64,000 bases of DNA, taken from Bin5 sp965208965. Its GTDB lineage: Bacteria > Chloroflexota > Anaerolineae > Caldilineales > Caldilineaceae. A model generated the notes under the pieces. That model was not told where the DNA came from. It saw only the letters and a list, made by a program, of their open reading frames with translations, and did not search any database. This document shows positions 38,667 to 47,627 of this stretch, in pieces (the first letter of the stretch is position 1; every line of letters begins with the position of its first letter). Location of the stretch: assembly GCA_965208965.1 (NCBI GenBank), contig OZ242384.1, forward strand, positions 620,001 to 684,000, in the 5' to 3' direction. Position numbers and translations under genes: made by a program.

Positions 38667-41600
38667 GTGTTTCTGATCAGTAGCCCCCGCAGTACGGCAC
38701 GCCGCTTCCTATTGCCCCTGGCGGCCGCATCGATCCTGGCTCTCTTCGTCCTGCTGCTCTTTTACCGCCTCCTCTTTACGGATCGAGTACTGGCCAGCGG
38801 CGACATCCTCCACTACTTCTATCCCTACCGCGACTACGCGGCTGCCTCCCTGCGCGCGGGTCGAATTCCCCTTTGGAACCCATATATTTTTATGGGTGCG
38901 CCATTCCTTGCCAATCCTCAGGCCGCGGCTCTTTATCCCTTACACTGGCCGCTGAGCTGGCTTCCTGTGACGCGGCAACTCTACTGGAGCGGCGCCATCC
39001 ATGCCTGGATCCTGGCGCTGGGCGGCTGCGTGTTGATGCGGCGCTGGGGAGCAGGGTGGCTGGCCGCGGTCAGCACCGGAGTAGTGCTGGCGGGGAGCGG
39101 TTTCTACGGCGGATTGCTGGGGCACATCAATCAGATGAACGGGGCTGCCTGGCTGCCCTGGCTCCTGTGGGCGTTGGAAGGGAGGTGGGCGTCGGAGGAA
39201 AGAGTGAAGAGAAGTGAGGAGAGAGAAGGGGTTACCGGCTTTTCGCGTCTTGCTTCTCTTTGCTCCAGGTACGGGGCGTTGCTTCTGCCCTTTGCCTTGT
39301 TTGTGGCGCTCACTTTGCTTGCCGGTCACACACAGACGACCTACATAAATCTGTTCGGTGTGGGCGCCTGGCTGCTGGCGACGAGCCTACGGGCGTATTC
39401 GTACGGATTTCGCCTCCTCGCTGCCTCATTCTTCATCTATGTCCTGGGGGTCCTGCTAGGCGCCCTGCTCGCTGCCGCCCAACTGGCGCCAACGTTGGAA
39501 CTGAGTCAGCTGGGGCTGCGGAGCGGCGGACTCAGCTACGTGGATGTGACCAGCTTCAGCTTGCGGCCGCTGATGTTGCATTGGACGCTGCTGCCCTCTT
39601 ACGGCCTGCGCGATCTGAGCGTTGTCTTTTCCACGCTCGGCTACACCGAGTTTGTCGCCTATGTGGGCGCAGTGGGGCTGCTTCTGGCCCTGGTCGCGGT
39701 GGTCAGTCGTTTGAGGCCAGTGGCAGGGAGGCGGCCATGGTCGTTCGGTCACTGGCCCTTGGACGCTCAGTGCGGCCTCTTCCTCGCGGGGCTGGGTCTG
39801 TTCCTGGCGCTGGGACGCTGGAACCCATTTTCACTCCTCTTTTATTCCCTGGTGCCCGGCTTTGATCTGTTCCGCACGCCGGCCCGCTGGATGATGCTCT
39901 ATACGCTGGGCATGGCTGTGCTGGCAGGAGCCGGGACGGAGTGGCTTTGGGGCAGGTTGAAAGCCGCCAAAGGTGGGAGAGCGGTCGCGCAGCGATTGTC
40001 ACGCGCTGGGGGTGCGGCGCTGCTTGTGATCCTGGCGTTCGATCTGTTGTTGGCCGCGCGTGCTCTGCCGCACACGCAACCGACTGCGCCCCAAGCCGTT
40101 TACGACGTTCGGACCGCGTCTGCCCATCTGCTAACGCAGCCGCAGCGAGAACTCCACCCTGCGGCTGCGGGGCGGCTGCTGAGCATCAGTGAACTCACGT
40201 TCGACCCGGGAGATATGCCTGATTGGCGGCGCATCCTGCGCGGCGGAGCGCGCCCACAGCTAAGCGAGGCCGCCTTCGAGGAATTCATCATTGCGCTCAA
40301 ATCCCAGGAGATTCTGGCGCCGAACCTGTCTCTGCTGTGGCGCATCCCTACTGTGGACGGATTCGACGGCGGCGTGCTTCCTCTGATGCGCTACAACGCC
40401 TTCTTGTCGCTGCTCATTCCGCCGGAAGAACTGGTGCCGGACGGCCGCGTGCGCGAGCAGTTGCAGTCAGTTCCACCCGCCGACACTCTCGAATTGATGG
40501 ACGTTCGTTTTGTGATCACCGACAAAGTCCGTGATGTATGGTACGACGATATCTATTACGACCGCCAGATCGGGGCTATTCTCGATGAAAAGGGTACCGG
40601 GGACTCGATTGGAGTCGGAGCTCGGCTGACGGTAGACGCGCCGCACAGTTTCGAGGCAACCGCGGTGGATGTCGTCGGTTTCGTGACGGCGGACTCGGAG
40701 GCGCTTCAGTCGGAAGTCGCCAATCTGCCCCTGGCGGAAGTGACGGCCCTGATTGGAGGTGAGCGTCATGCCATCGGCAGACTTCTCACGGGCAGCCAGG
40801 CAGGCAGCTTCAGTGTGGCTGTTGGTCCAGCGGCGACGGCAACTGGAAGAGATGCGCCTGTCATCATTCAAAAAGAAGAGACCGGACAGCAGGAGTACCT
40901 GGCCCGCTTTACGCTGACGGAAGCCGCCCATCTGGACGCGCTGGAGATCGCTCTGGCGGAAGGCACTGCATCTGCCCAGCTGGCGGTGCAGGCGGTGACG
41001 CTGGTTGACGAGCGTACGAAGACGTTCGTGCCTCTGCTACCCAGCGATCGCGGCCGCTTTCGGCGCGTACACAGCGGCGACGTCAAGATTTACGAGCGGT
41101 TGGGAGGCAGCGGGCGGGCGCAACTGATCGGGACGGTGCGGCCGGCTGCATCGCTGGACGAGGCGGTAAGTATGTTGCGTGATTCCGAAGCGATGAATGC
41201 CTCTCAGGCTTCGGCGGTCGTCGAGACCAGCGCCGAGGCGGCGGCCGCCTGGGGCCTTGCGGACGGTTCGAGCGCACCATCTCGCGGCGAGGTCGCGTTT
41301 GTCTCCTACGAGCCGGAGCGAATCGTCGTACACGCCCGCTCCGAACGGCCGAGCCTCCTCCTGCTCAAGGATGCCTATTATCCGGGCTGGCAGGCCGCGG
41401 TCAACGGCGAGCCGGTGGAGGTGGTTGCGACCAATGTGCTATTTCGCGGCGTACCGGTGCCAGCCGGTGAGAGCGAAGTCATATTTTCGTACAGGCCGAC
41501 TACCTGGCGGACCGGTCTGAGACTCAGCCTGGCAGGCGGGCTCCTCTGGTTGCTGATGGCAGCGTTAACCTACGGCCACGCGTGGAGGAGGAACAGCTGA
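38667..41600 (+). CDS. YfhO-family polytopic membrane protein (GT-C-like)
   Basis: A 977-residue membrane protein with a GTG start. The N-terminal ~480 residues have about 10-12 hydrophobic helices with the family features GDILHYFYPYRDYAA and IPLWNPYIFMGAPFLANPQAA. A large soluble domain (residues ~480-930) and one C-terminal helix follow. YfhO-like proteins are thought to be GT-C glycosyltransferases acting on wall or membrane glycans. The C-terminal PSLLLLKDAYYPGWQAAVNG and GVPVPAGESEVIFSYRP are typical of the class. An Arg/Glu/Ser-rich segment near residues 178-200 interrupts the helices and coincides with an inverted repeat. It is adjacent to a GT2 enzyme in one transcription unit. Confidence 0.8.
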   Translation: MFLISSPRSTARRFLLPLAAASILALFVLLLFYRLLFTDRVLASGDILHYFYPYRDYAAASLRAGRIPLWNPYIFMGAPFLANPQAAALYPLHWPLSWLPVTRQLYWSGAIHAWILALGGCVLMRRWGAGWLAAVSTGVVLAGSGFYGGLLGHINQMNGAAWLPWLLWALEGRWASEERVKRSEEREGVTGFSRLASLCSRYGALLLPFALFVALTLLAGHTQTTYINLFGVGAWLLATSLRAYSYGFRLLAASFFIYVLGVLLGALLAAAQLAPTLELSQLGLRSGGLSYVDVTSFSLRPLMLHWTLLPSYGLRDLSVVFSTLGYTEFVAYVGAVGLLLALVAVVSRLRPVAGRRPWSFGHWPLDAQCGLFLAGLGLFLALGRWNPFSLLFYSLVPGFDLFRTPARWMMLYTLGMAVLAGAGTEWLWGRLKAAKGGRAVAQRLSRAGGAALLVILAFDLLLAARALPHTQPTAPQAVYDVRTASAHLLTQPQRELHPAAAGRLLSISELTFDPGDMPDWRRILRGGARPQLSEAAFEEFIIALKSQEILAPNLSLLWRIPTVDGFDGGVLPLMRYNAFLSLLIPPEELVPDGRVREQLQSVPPADTLELMDVRFVITDKVRDVWYDDIYYDRQIGAILDEKGTGDSIGVGARLTVDAPHSFEATAVDVVGFVTADSEALQSEVANLPLAEVTALIGGERHAIGRLLTGSQAGSFSVAVGPAATATGRDAPVIIQKEETGQQEYLARFTLTEAAHLDALEIALAEGTASAQLAVQAVTLVDERTKTFVPLLPSDRGRFRRVHSGDVKIYERLGGSGRAQLIGTVRPAASLDEAVSMLRDSEAMNASQASAVVETSAEAAAAWGLADGSSAPSRGEVAFVSYEPERIVVHARSERPSLLLLKDAYYPGWQAAVNGEPVEVVATNVLFRGVPVPAGESEVIFSYRPTTWRTGLRLSLAGGLLWLLMAALTYGHAWRRNS
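39202..39265 (+). repeat. Purine-rich inverted repeat inside the YfhO-like gene
   Basis: GAGTGAAGAGAAGTGAG (39202-39218) can pair over 17 positions, including four G-T wobbles, with CTTGCTTCTCTTTGCTC (39249-39265) around a 30-base loop. It encodes a hydrophilic loop in an otherwise hydrophobic region and looks like an in-frame insertion. Confidence 0.5.
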
Positions 41601-41633
41601 ATGGCTTGCTTCGCGGCCAATAACGCTGTGATG

Positions 41634-41639
41634 TATAAT
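41634..41639 (+). promoter_or_regulatory. Candidate -10 box for the amaP-like/scpB pair
   Basis: A consensus TATAAT 125 bases upstream of the GTG at 41764, without a convincing -35. Confidence 0.4.
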
Positions 41640-41763
41640 CGAAGAGCGGGAATTTCAAACGCAGCGCCGAGATTCAACGAAATGTTTGCAGTAGCCCGTC
41701 CTCTCAAGCCGGACGAACGGTCAGGTGGAAACCCATTAGTGCCCTTCAGACACAAAACCGGAA

Positions 41764-42330
41764 GTGATCAACGCATTTAATCGCATTGTCGTCGTTGTGC
41801 TGTGGCTGGGTCTGCTCGCCGCCATTGTCTATACGACGATTTTTCCTGACAGAACCTTCAGCGCGCTCATGGGCGGTCTTTCGCTTGCCCAGGAGTTCCT
41901 GCGCGTACAACAACAGGCGAACAGCATGAATTACCTGATTGGCCAGGTGGCAGTGGGCACAATCGCGGTTTTCATATTCGGCAGCCTGCTGTGGTTGGAA
42001 CTATGGCCCCACCGCCAGCGCGGGGTGCGTATGAAGACGATAAAGGGCAGCTCGGTGGAGTTGGACACAGACAGTATCGCTCGACGCCTGACCTGGCATC
42101 TGGACCAGCTCGCCGATGTAATTACGGTATTGCCGGACGTGAAATCCCGCGGCAATGCAGTTGACATTCAATTGGAAGTCGAAACTGCGCCCGATATTGA
42201 CGTACCGATGAAGACGGACGAGGTGGTCGAATCAACGCAGGACATCATCGAAGGAGATATGGGGTTGCGGCTCGGCAAGCTGGATGTGCGTATGCGCCAT
42301 CTGCCCTTTCAGGATGAGTGGGAAGCGTGA
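41764..42330 (+). CDS. AmaP-like membrane protein
   Basis: A 188-residue protein with two membrane helices (residues ~6-27 and ~57-80) followed by a cytoplasmic domain. That domain (VRMKTIKGSSVELDTDSIARRLTWHL) resembles the alkaline-shock response anchor AmaP/Asp23-type proteins. These tether Asp23 to the membrane during envelope stress. No Asp23 gene is present in the window. The start is GTG at 41764; no strong ribosome binding site is seen. Its stop overlaps the scpB start region, so the two are translationally coupled. The link to ScpB is probably only operonic. Confidence 0.6.
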   Translation: MINAFNRIVVVVLWLGLLAAIVYTTIFPDRTFSALMGGLSLAQEFLRVQQQANSMNYLIGQVAVGTIAVFIFGSLLWLELWPHRQRGVRMKTIKGSSVELDTDSIARRLTWHLDQLADVITVLPDVKSRGNAVDIQLEVETAPDIDVPMKTDEVVESTQDIIEGDMGLRLGKLDVRMRHLPFQDEWEA

Positions 42331-42863
42331 AGTTGAGCGCCCTTCTGGAGAGCCTGCTTTTCGTGGCGGGGGACCCGGTTACGCCAGCACAGCTTGCCCA
42401 GGCGTCAGGTTGCCCAGAAGTTGAGGTGACCAAAGCGCTGGCCGCCTTGCAGCAGGATTATGAGGAGGAGAATCGGGGGCTGCGTCTGCAGCGTCGCGAC
42501 GGCCGGTTTCTGCTTGTTACCAATCCCGCCGCTTCCCAGGTGGTGGAGGATTTTCTCAATCTGGACATGAGTGTGCAGTTCAGCGCGCCGGCCCTTGAGA
42601 CTTTGGCCATCATCGCCTATCTCCATCCGGTGACGCGGGCGCAGGTGGAGGCGGTGCGAGGCGTCGATTGTTCCGGCGTGCTGCGCAACCTGTTGCAGCA
42701 GGGCCTGGTGGAGGAGTTTGACCGTCTGGAAGGGCCCGGCCGGCCAATCCGTTACGCGATAACCGACCAGTTCATGCAGCATTTTGGGCTGACCAGTCTT
42801 GAGGAGCTACCGCCCCTGGAGACCGACGGAGAGGGGCTTTCTGTTGCGTTGACGCCGGGATAA
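42327..42863 (+). CDS. scpB: Segregation and condensation protein B
   Basis: A 178-residue winged-helix protein that dimerises and binds ScpA in the SMC-ScpAB condensin, which compacts and segregates the chromosome. The family pattern is clear: LSALLESLLFVAGDPVT, then APALETLAIIAYLHPVTRAQVEAVRGVDCSGVLRNL, and a final GRPIRYAITDQFMQHFGL. The length is typical. I chose GTG 42327, overlapping the upstream TGA; GTG 42318 is an alternative three codons longer. scpA and smc are not in the window. Confidence 0.92.
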   Translation: MKLSALLESLLFVAGDPVTPAQLAQASGCPEVEVTKALAALQQDYEEENRGLRLQRRDGRFLLVTNPAASQVVEDFLNLDMSVQFSAPALETLAIIAYLHPVTRAQVEAVRGVDCSGVLRNLLQQGLVEEFDRLEGPGRPIRYAITDQFMQHFGLTSLEELPPLETDGEGLSVALTPG

Positions 42864-42928
42864 AGGCGTTACCCACGAGTCGGCGGGACCTAGCTTCATC
42901 CGGTTTGCACGGCGCTGTTGCAGGGGTG

Positions 42929-43381
42929 TCAAGCGTTTTCGGAATACGCTTCACTTTCCACTTTTCCCAGCAATCGCTTTGCTATCCAATCCGGCACACG
43001 CGTCATGCGGCCATCGCCGTCGACGCAGATGTGCCGCGTGTGGCCGTCGGCGTAGATGTCGCCGGTGTGCGTGTTTCTGACTTCGTAAACGAACTCGACC
43101 TGACGGCTACGCAGCGACCCCAATCGCGTGATGACCTGCACGGCGTCACCGAAGCGGATGGCATTGCGGTAGCGGCATTGCAGGTCGGTAACGGCAAAGT
43201 TGTAGCCGGCGCCGGCAATCTCGGTATAGGGCATTCCGGCCGCCGCCATCCAGGCGATGCGCCCCACCTCGAACCAGACGATATACTCGCTGTGGTGGAC
43301 CACGCCCATCTGATCGGTTTCGGCGAAACGGACGGTGATGTCATGAGAAACGGCGGGGTATTCAGTCTTGTCCATCGGCAT
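42929..43381 (-). CDS. Acyl-CoA thioesterase, YbgC/4HBT family
   Basis: A 150-residue hot-dog-fold thioesterase. The active-site motif RFAETDQMGVVHHSEYIVWFEVGRIAW contains the catalytic Asp-23. YNFAVTDLQCRYRNAIRFGD and the RQVEFVYEV strand follow. Members hydrolyse short-chain or hydroxybenzoyl-CoA thioesters, and YbgC associates with the Tol-Pal or phospholipid system in proteobacteria; the substrate here is unknown. It is convergent with scpB and co-directional with the downstream-reading minus-strand block. Start ATG at 43381; a second ATG lies two codons later. Confidence 0.88.
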   Translation of the reverse strand: MPMDKTEYPAVSHDITVRFAETDQMGVVHHSEYIVWFEVGRIAWMAAAGMPYTEIAGAGYNFAVTDLQCRYRNAIRFGDAVQVITRLGSLRSRQVEFVYEVRNTHTGDIYADGHTRHICVDGDGRMTRVPDWIAKRLLGKVESEAYSENA

Positions 43382-43437
43382 CTGTCAGGGGATTATCGAT
43401 CCTGTGTAGGCTGTCATGGTCTGGAGAGAGGTCGGGG

Positions 43438-43911
43438 TCACTTGGGGATTCCGAAAAGCAGCGGCTCTGTCACTTCTTTCAAGTACATGAGATCGCCCAC
43501 TTGCGCCATGATGTACGGGTCGTAGTTATCGGCTGCGTATTCGCTATTGGCGTAGAGTCGTTCACCTTTAATGACTTCACAGGCAAAAAAGGGGGCGGCG
43601 CATTGCAGATTGACGAGGACGACACTCTCCACACCCAGAAAACCTTCTAGCGTCAACTCCAACACAACTTCTCTCTCCCGGTTAAAGTCGGTAGCCGGAA
43701 GCGGCTTCACGCCCAGGTCGACGTCGAAAGGGCCGGGGGCGAGGGCAGCGTCCGGATTGTCCAGCCATGACAGCGTCTCCTTGGCGCGGCTGCCGAAACT
43801 GTAGAGAATAGCGACGCCGTGCTGCTGGCAGATTGCCTTAAGCGCGGCGCGTTTTCGATACGCGGCTAGCCCAGGTGGCCGGCGCCGGTCGGACTCGGTA
43901 TTCGAGGGCCT
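43438..43911 (-). pseudogene. MNT-type nucleotidyltransferase ORF with no usable start codon
   Basis: On the minus strand the frame from just after the lpdA stop (43912-43914) to the TGA at 43438 encodes a minimal nucleotidyltransferase. KRAALKAICQQHGVAILYSFGSRAKE carries the G-S-x-A motif (FGSRAKE) and PFDVDLGV the D-V-D metal-binding motif, followed by VVLELTLEGFLGVESVVLVNL. Conservation looks protein-like throughout, but no ATG, GTG or TTG occurs before the motifs; the first is a GTG at 43710, inside the domain. Either the start was lost by mutation, a rare start codon is used, or there is a frameshift or sequencing error near 43860. Such proteins often act as antitoxin or toxin partners of HEPN proteins, but none is adjacent. 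Confidence 0.55.
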
Positions 43912-45342
43912 CTACATATGTATTGGCAGGCCCTCAACGGCGTGGGCCGCTTCCATTACCACTTCGGCCAGGGTCGGATGGGCGTGCACGTTGTGCGCGA
44001 TTTCGGCGGGTGTGAGCTCCATCATCTGCGCCAGGGACAGCTCCGGCAGAAGTTCAGTGGCATTGGGGCCGACGATGTGGGCGCCGAGGATCTCGCCGTA
44101 TCTCTGATCGGCCACGATTTTGACAAAACCGCTACGTACGCCCTGGGCTTGGGCTGCGCCGTTGGGCATGAAGGGGAACTTGCCCACATTTACGGGGTAG
44201 CCGGCCTTCTGCGCCTCGGCTTCGGTCATGCCGAGACTGGCGACCTGGGGTACACAGAATGTGCAGCGGGGCATAAAGATATAACGATCGGCAGGGATCG
44301 GCGTGGTGGTCTGGCCGGCGGCGCTCTCGGCGGCGACGATGGCCTGTGCGCTGGCCACGTGCGCCAGCGGCATTTTGCCGGTGCAGTCGCCGATCGCGTA
44401 GATGTTTTCGCGGCTGGTGCGCATATACTCGTCGATTTCGATGAAGCCATCCTGGTGAAGGGCTACGCCGGCGGAGTCCAGTCCTACGTCTTCGGTATTT
44501 GGCGAAATACCTATCGCCAAGAGTACTTTCTCGGCTTCAACTGTCTGGGCGCTCCCGTCGTCCACGTTCTTGACCGATACGGTGACTGACCGTTCACCGA
44601 TGTCAAAGTCTTCGGTGCGGCTCGAAGTCAACACATTGATGCCCCGTTTCTGGAAGGCCCGCACTACCTCCTGCGCCGCGTCGGCATCCTCCAGCGGCAG
44701 GGCCTGGTCCAACATTTCGACGATAGTCACCTGTGCGCCGTAGGTGGCGTAGATGTGGCCCAGCTCCATGCCAATCGGCCCTGCGCCAACAACGAGGAGG
44801 GATGCGGGGATTTCGTTCAGGCGAATGGCATGGCGATACTGAAGAATGCGCTCGCCGTCGGCTTCGACGCCCGGCAGGTCGCGGGCACGGGCGCCGGTGG
44901 CAACCACGAAACTGCCGGCGGTCACGATACGCGGTTCGCCATCCGGGTTGAGAGGGCCGGCGCTGACCTGTACGGTGTGGGCATCGGTGAAGCGGGCATG
45001 TCCTTCGATCACTTCGATGTTGTTCTTACGCATCAAGAAGCCAACGCCCTTGGTCTGGCGGCCTACGATCTGCAGGGAACGATTGACGGCCGCACCGTAG
45101 TCCACCTGCAAGTTGTCAAAGGTTAGGCCGAACTCCTGCGCGTGCTGCAGCGTATCCAGCACTTCCGCGCTCTTGATCAGCGCTTTTTTGGGGATGCAAC
45201 CCCAGTTCAGACAGACGCCGCCCAGGTGTTCGCGCTCGATAAGCGCGGTCTTCAGATTCAGCTGCGCGGCGCGAATTGCAGCCACATATCCGCCCGGCCC
45301 GGAGCCGATGACGATCAGGTCATAGTCGTAATTTCTTGCCAC
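43912..45342 (-). CDS. lpdA: Dihydrolipoyl dehydrogenase (E3)
   Basis: A 476-residue flavoprotein that reoxidises the dihydrolipoyl group of 2-oxoacid dehydrogenase complexes and passes electrons to NAD+. FAD binding begins DLIVIGSGPGGYVAAIRAA. The redox disulfide is Cys-44/Cys-49 in GGVCLNWGCIPKKAL. The NAD motif VVGAGPIGMELG and the C-terminal HAHPTLAEV with the catalytic His are intact. The start is GTG 45342 with GGAGGG 4 bases upstream; the frame extends to 45384 without support. It lies 80 bp downstream of the E2 gene, separated by a palindromic intergenic repeat (45375-45386). No E1 gene is in the window. Confidence 0.94.
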   Translation of the reverse strand: MARNYDYDLIVIGSGPGGYVAAIRAAQLNLKTALIEREHLGGVCLNWGCIPKKALIKSAEVLDTLQHAQEFGLTFDNLQVDYGAAVNRSLQIVGRQTKGVGFLMRKNNIEVIEGHARFTDAHTVQVSAGPLNPDGEPRIVTAGSFVVATGARARDLPGVEADGERILQYRHAIRLNEIPASLLVVGAGPIGMELGHIYATYGAQVTIVEMLDQALPLEDADAAQEVVRAFQKRGINVLTSSRTEDFDIGERSVTVSVKNVDDGSAQTVEAEKVLLAIGISPNTEDVGLDSAGVALHQDGFIEIDEYMRTSRENIYAIGDCTGKMPLAHVASAQAIVAAESAAGQTTTPIPADRYIFMPRCTFCVPQVASLGMTEAEAQKAGYPVNVGKFPFMPNGAAQAQGVRSGFVKIVADQRYGEILGAHIVGPNATELLPELSLAQMMELTPAEIAHNVHAHPTLAEVVMEAAHAVEGLPIHM

Positions 45343-45421
45343 AAATCCCTCCGCTGACTCCAGTTGCCGGTGACCGGTGATCACCGATAACTGCAGTGTG
45401 CTGCATGGTTAATCGCCGTTG

Positions 45422-46708
45422 TTACGCGCCCCAGTTTTCCAGTCGCTTCACTACATCTGCCAGGAAGCTGTCAGCCCCGAAGCCATCCAGGATGCGATGA
45501 TCAAAGGCAAGGCTCAGGTAGGACATTGGACGGATAGAGATAGTGTCGTCGGCGCTGGGCAGAAGCGGATCGGCTGGTGCGCCGTCTGAGCCGCCGCCGC
45601 TGTTCACGACCGCTCGCTTGCAGATTTTGCCGACTCCCAGGATGGCAGCTTGGGGCTGGTTGATAATGGGTGTGCCCAAAAGGCTGCCGCTTATCCCGTG
45701 GTTGGTCACGGTGAAGGTGCCGCCGCGCACTTCGTCCGGGGACAGTTCGCCGCGGCGCGCCCGGCCGGCCAGATCGTTGACTGTACGCGCCAGCCCCTGC
45801 AGATTCATTTCATCGGTGTCCCGGATGACGGGTACAACCAGCCCATCGGGCACGGCGACGGCGATGCCCACGTGGATGCGCTGGCTCAGCATCAGCCCCG
45901 CATCGGTCCAACTGCTATTCACCGTCGGATTCTCGCCCAGCGCGGCCGCGACCGCAGCAACAATGTAGGGGGTGAAGGACAGATTAACCCCCTTTTGTGC
46001 AAAATCCTCTTTGTGGGCCGCTCTGTGGCGCACGACGGCCGTCATATCAGCCTCGAAGATCGTGACAACGTGAGGGCTGGCGCGGGCGCTGCGGCTCATG
46101 TGTTCGGCAATCGCCCGCCGTATGTTCGAGAGGGGCTGCAGAACTTCGTCTTCGCCGGGCGCGGCGGCGGCAGCGGACGGCGCTGTGTGCGGCTGTCTTT
46201 TGGCAGCTTCGATGTAGGCCAGCAGGTCCTTCTTGGTGACGCGCCCCTGGTGCCCGCTGCCCTGCACCTCTTCCAGATCGATGTTGTGTTCGGCGCTGAG
46301 GCGGGCGACGACAGGGCTGACGAAAGAACGGCCTTCCGGTTCCGCACCGGAAGCGGCGTCACCTGCACGCCGGAAGGCGGAGAGAGAGGAAGAAGGGACG
46401 GGTGGGCCGATTTCTTTGCTCGAGTCCACAGCTCTTTCCGGACCCTCTGCCTCTTCTGTTATCTCTTCCTCCTTATCGCCGATATAGGCAATGACGGAGC
46501 CAACCTGAACCGTTGCACCTTCGACGGCCAGGATCTTGAGCAGGAATCCGGCAGCGGGCGCGGGCACTTCAGTGTCGATTTTGTCGGTGGTGATGTCGAG
46601 CAGGGGTTCCTGCCGCTGCACCGGATCCCCAGGCTGCTTGAGCCAGCGGGCGACGGTCCCTTCGAACACGGTTTCGCCCAATTGGGGCATCTTCACTGGA
46701 GTTGGCAT
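45422..46708 (-). CDS. Dihydrolipoamide acyltransferase (E2)
   Basis: The 428-residue core of a 2-oxoacid dehydrogenase complex. The lipoyl domain (residues 1-78) has Lys-43 in DITTDKIDTEVPAPAAG. A linker leads to the peripheral-subunit-binding domain (residues ~128-163; VARLSAEHNIDLEEVQGSG). The catalytic domain ends with SLAFDHRILDGFGADSFL, catalytic His-404. The substrate (pyruvate, 2-oxoglutarate or branched-chain) cannot be decided; a single lipoyl domain fits all three types. Start ATG at 46708. It is followed by lpdA on the same strand; the E1 components must be encoded elsewhere. Confidence 0.92.
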   Translation of the reverse strand: MPTPVKMPQLGETVFEGTVARWLKQPGDPVQRQEPLLDITTDKIDTEVPAPAAGFLLKILAVEGATVQVGSVIAYIGDKEEEITEEAEGPERAVDSSKEIGPPVPSSSLSAFRRAGDAASGAEPEGRSFVSPVVARLSAEHNIDLEEVQGSGHQGRVTKKDLLAYIEAAKRQPHTAPSAAAAAPGEDEVLQPLSNIRRAIAEHMSRSARASPHVVTIFEADMTAVVRHRAAHKEDFAQKGVNLSFTPYIVAAVAAALGENPTVNSSWTDAGLMLSQRIHVGIAVAVPDGLVVPVIRDTDEMNLQGLARTVNDLAGRARRGELSPDEVRGGTFTVTNHGISGSLLGTPIINQPQAAILGVGKICKRAVVNSGGGSDGAPADPLLPSADDTISIRPMSYLSLAFDHRILDGFGADSFLADVVKRLENWGA

Positions 46709-46777
46709 GGTTGGCGCTCCAACGGCAATTGCCAGTGACCGGCCGCGAGCCGCCGATCACTGATCAATGTGCGCTCC

Positions 46778-47161
46778 TTAGACCATAGGTGTTTTGCGCT
46801 GGACAAGCTGCACTGTCACCTGCCAAGGGTCGCGCAGGAAACAGAGCTTGTCTCCTGTGGGGGTATTGTTGATCTCGCCGTCGGGCGTAGCGCCGGCCTG
46901 AATCAGACGTTCGCGTTCGCTTTCCATGTCGTCTACGCTGAAAGCAAAATGAAGGTTGAAGGGATTGATCTGGGCAAAGTCCAGGTGCTCCATCTCTTCA
47001 TTGCTGTACAACTCTACCATGCTGCCGTTGTTGTCGTAGACAAAGTTCATGTATGGAGGAACATCACCGGAGGAGACGATCTCCAGCCCCAGATGCTCTC
47101 TCCACCACTGTGCCTGCTCGCGGACGTTTGGTACGTTGATCGCTACATGTTCAAGGTTCAT
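46778..47161 (-). CDS. VOC-superfamily protein (glyoxalase/bleomycin-resistance fold)
   Basis: A 127-residue metal-binding beta-alpha-beta-beta-beta protein: it opens NLEHVAINVPNVREQAQWWREHLGLE, then MVELYSNEE, and LHFAFSVDDMESERERLIQAGA for the second module. The potential metal ligands are His-4, Glu-47 (in MVELY) and His-68. The start at 47161 has GGAG 8 bases upstream; the frame extends 58 codons further upstream but has no protein-like sequence. Family members isomerise, dioxygenate or sequester small molecules; the function here is unknown. It lies ~70 bp upstream of the E2 gene. Confidence 0.85.
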   Translation of the reverse strand: MNLEHVAINVPNVREQAQWWREHLGLEIVSSGDVPPYMNFVYDNNGSMVELYSNEEMEHLDFAQINPFNLHFAFSVDDMESERERLIQAGATPDGEINNTPTGDKLCFLRDPWQVTVQLVQRKTPMV

Positions 47162-47627
47162 TGTTGTGCTCCGTAAATGGAAGTTTGATGGGAGTGAGAA
47201 CGGTGGTGTTGCGTAATCAATACCTGGTTTTTCGTAACAGCCTGGAATGCAATGGGTCGCCAGACACAGAGCGTTACCGGCTATGGTGCGCTTTGAAGTA
47301 TGCAGTGCCGATACGTCGTCTGAACGCAGTTGCAAACCGGCTTCTGTTTCGCTTTTGTGTGCGAAGATCCCGGCGTCGAACGGAACTCATTCTCAACTGT
47401 AGTGTACCACAGCCGACGATTTCAGCAGTCACTTCTGCGTTGCCGGTGAACTGTCGCCGCGCCGCCCTGGCGAGATACCGCATGCAGGTTGAGCTGCTTG
47501 GGGGCGTTGTGGGGCGTATCCCCCGAACAAGGAGGGCCGGCAGAGGCCGACGACCCAAAAGAGCACTTTCCCCTAACGGAGCATGCCCTGCCGGGTAGGC
47601 AGAGGATTCATTGGGGCTTAACCGCAT
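47162..47627. other. Intergenic region without a recognisable gene
   Basis: The open frames here (47161-47598 plus, 47274-47627 minus) show no recognisable domain. No terminator hairpin or promoter could be identified with confidence. Confidence 0.5.
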
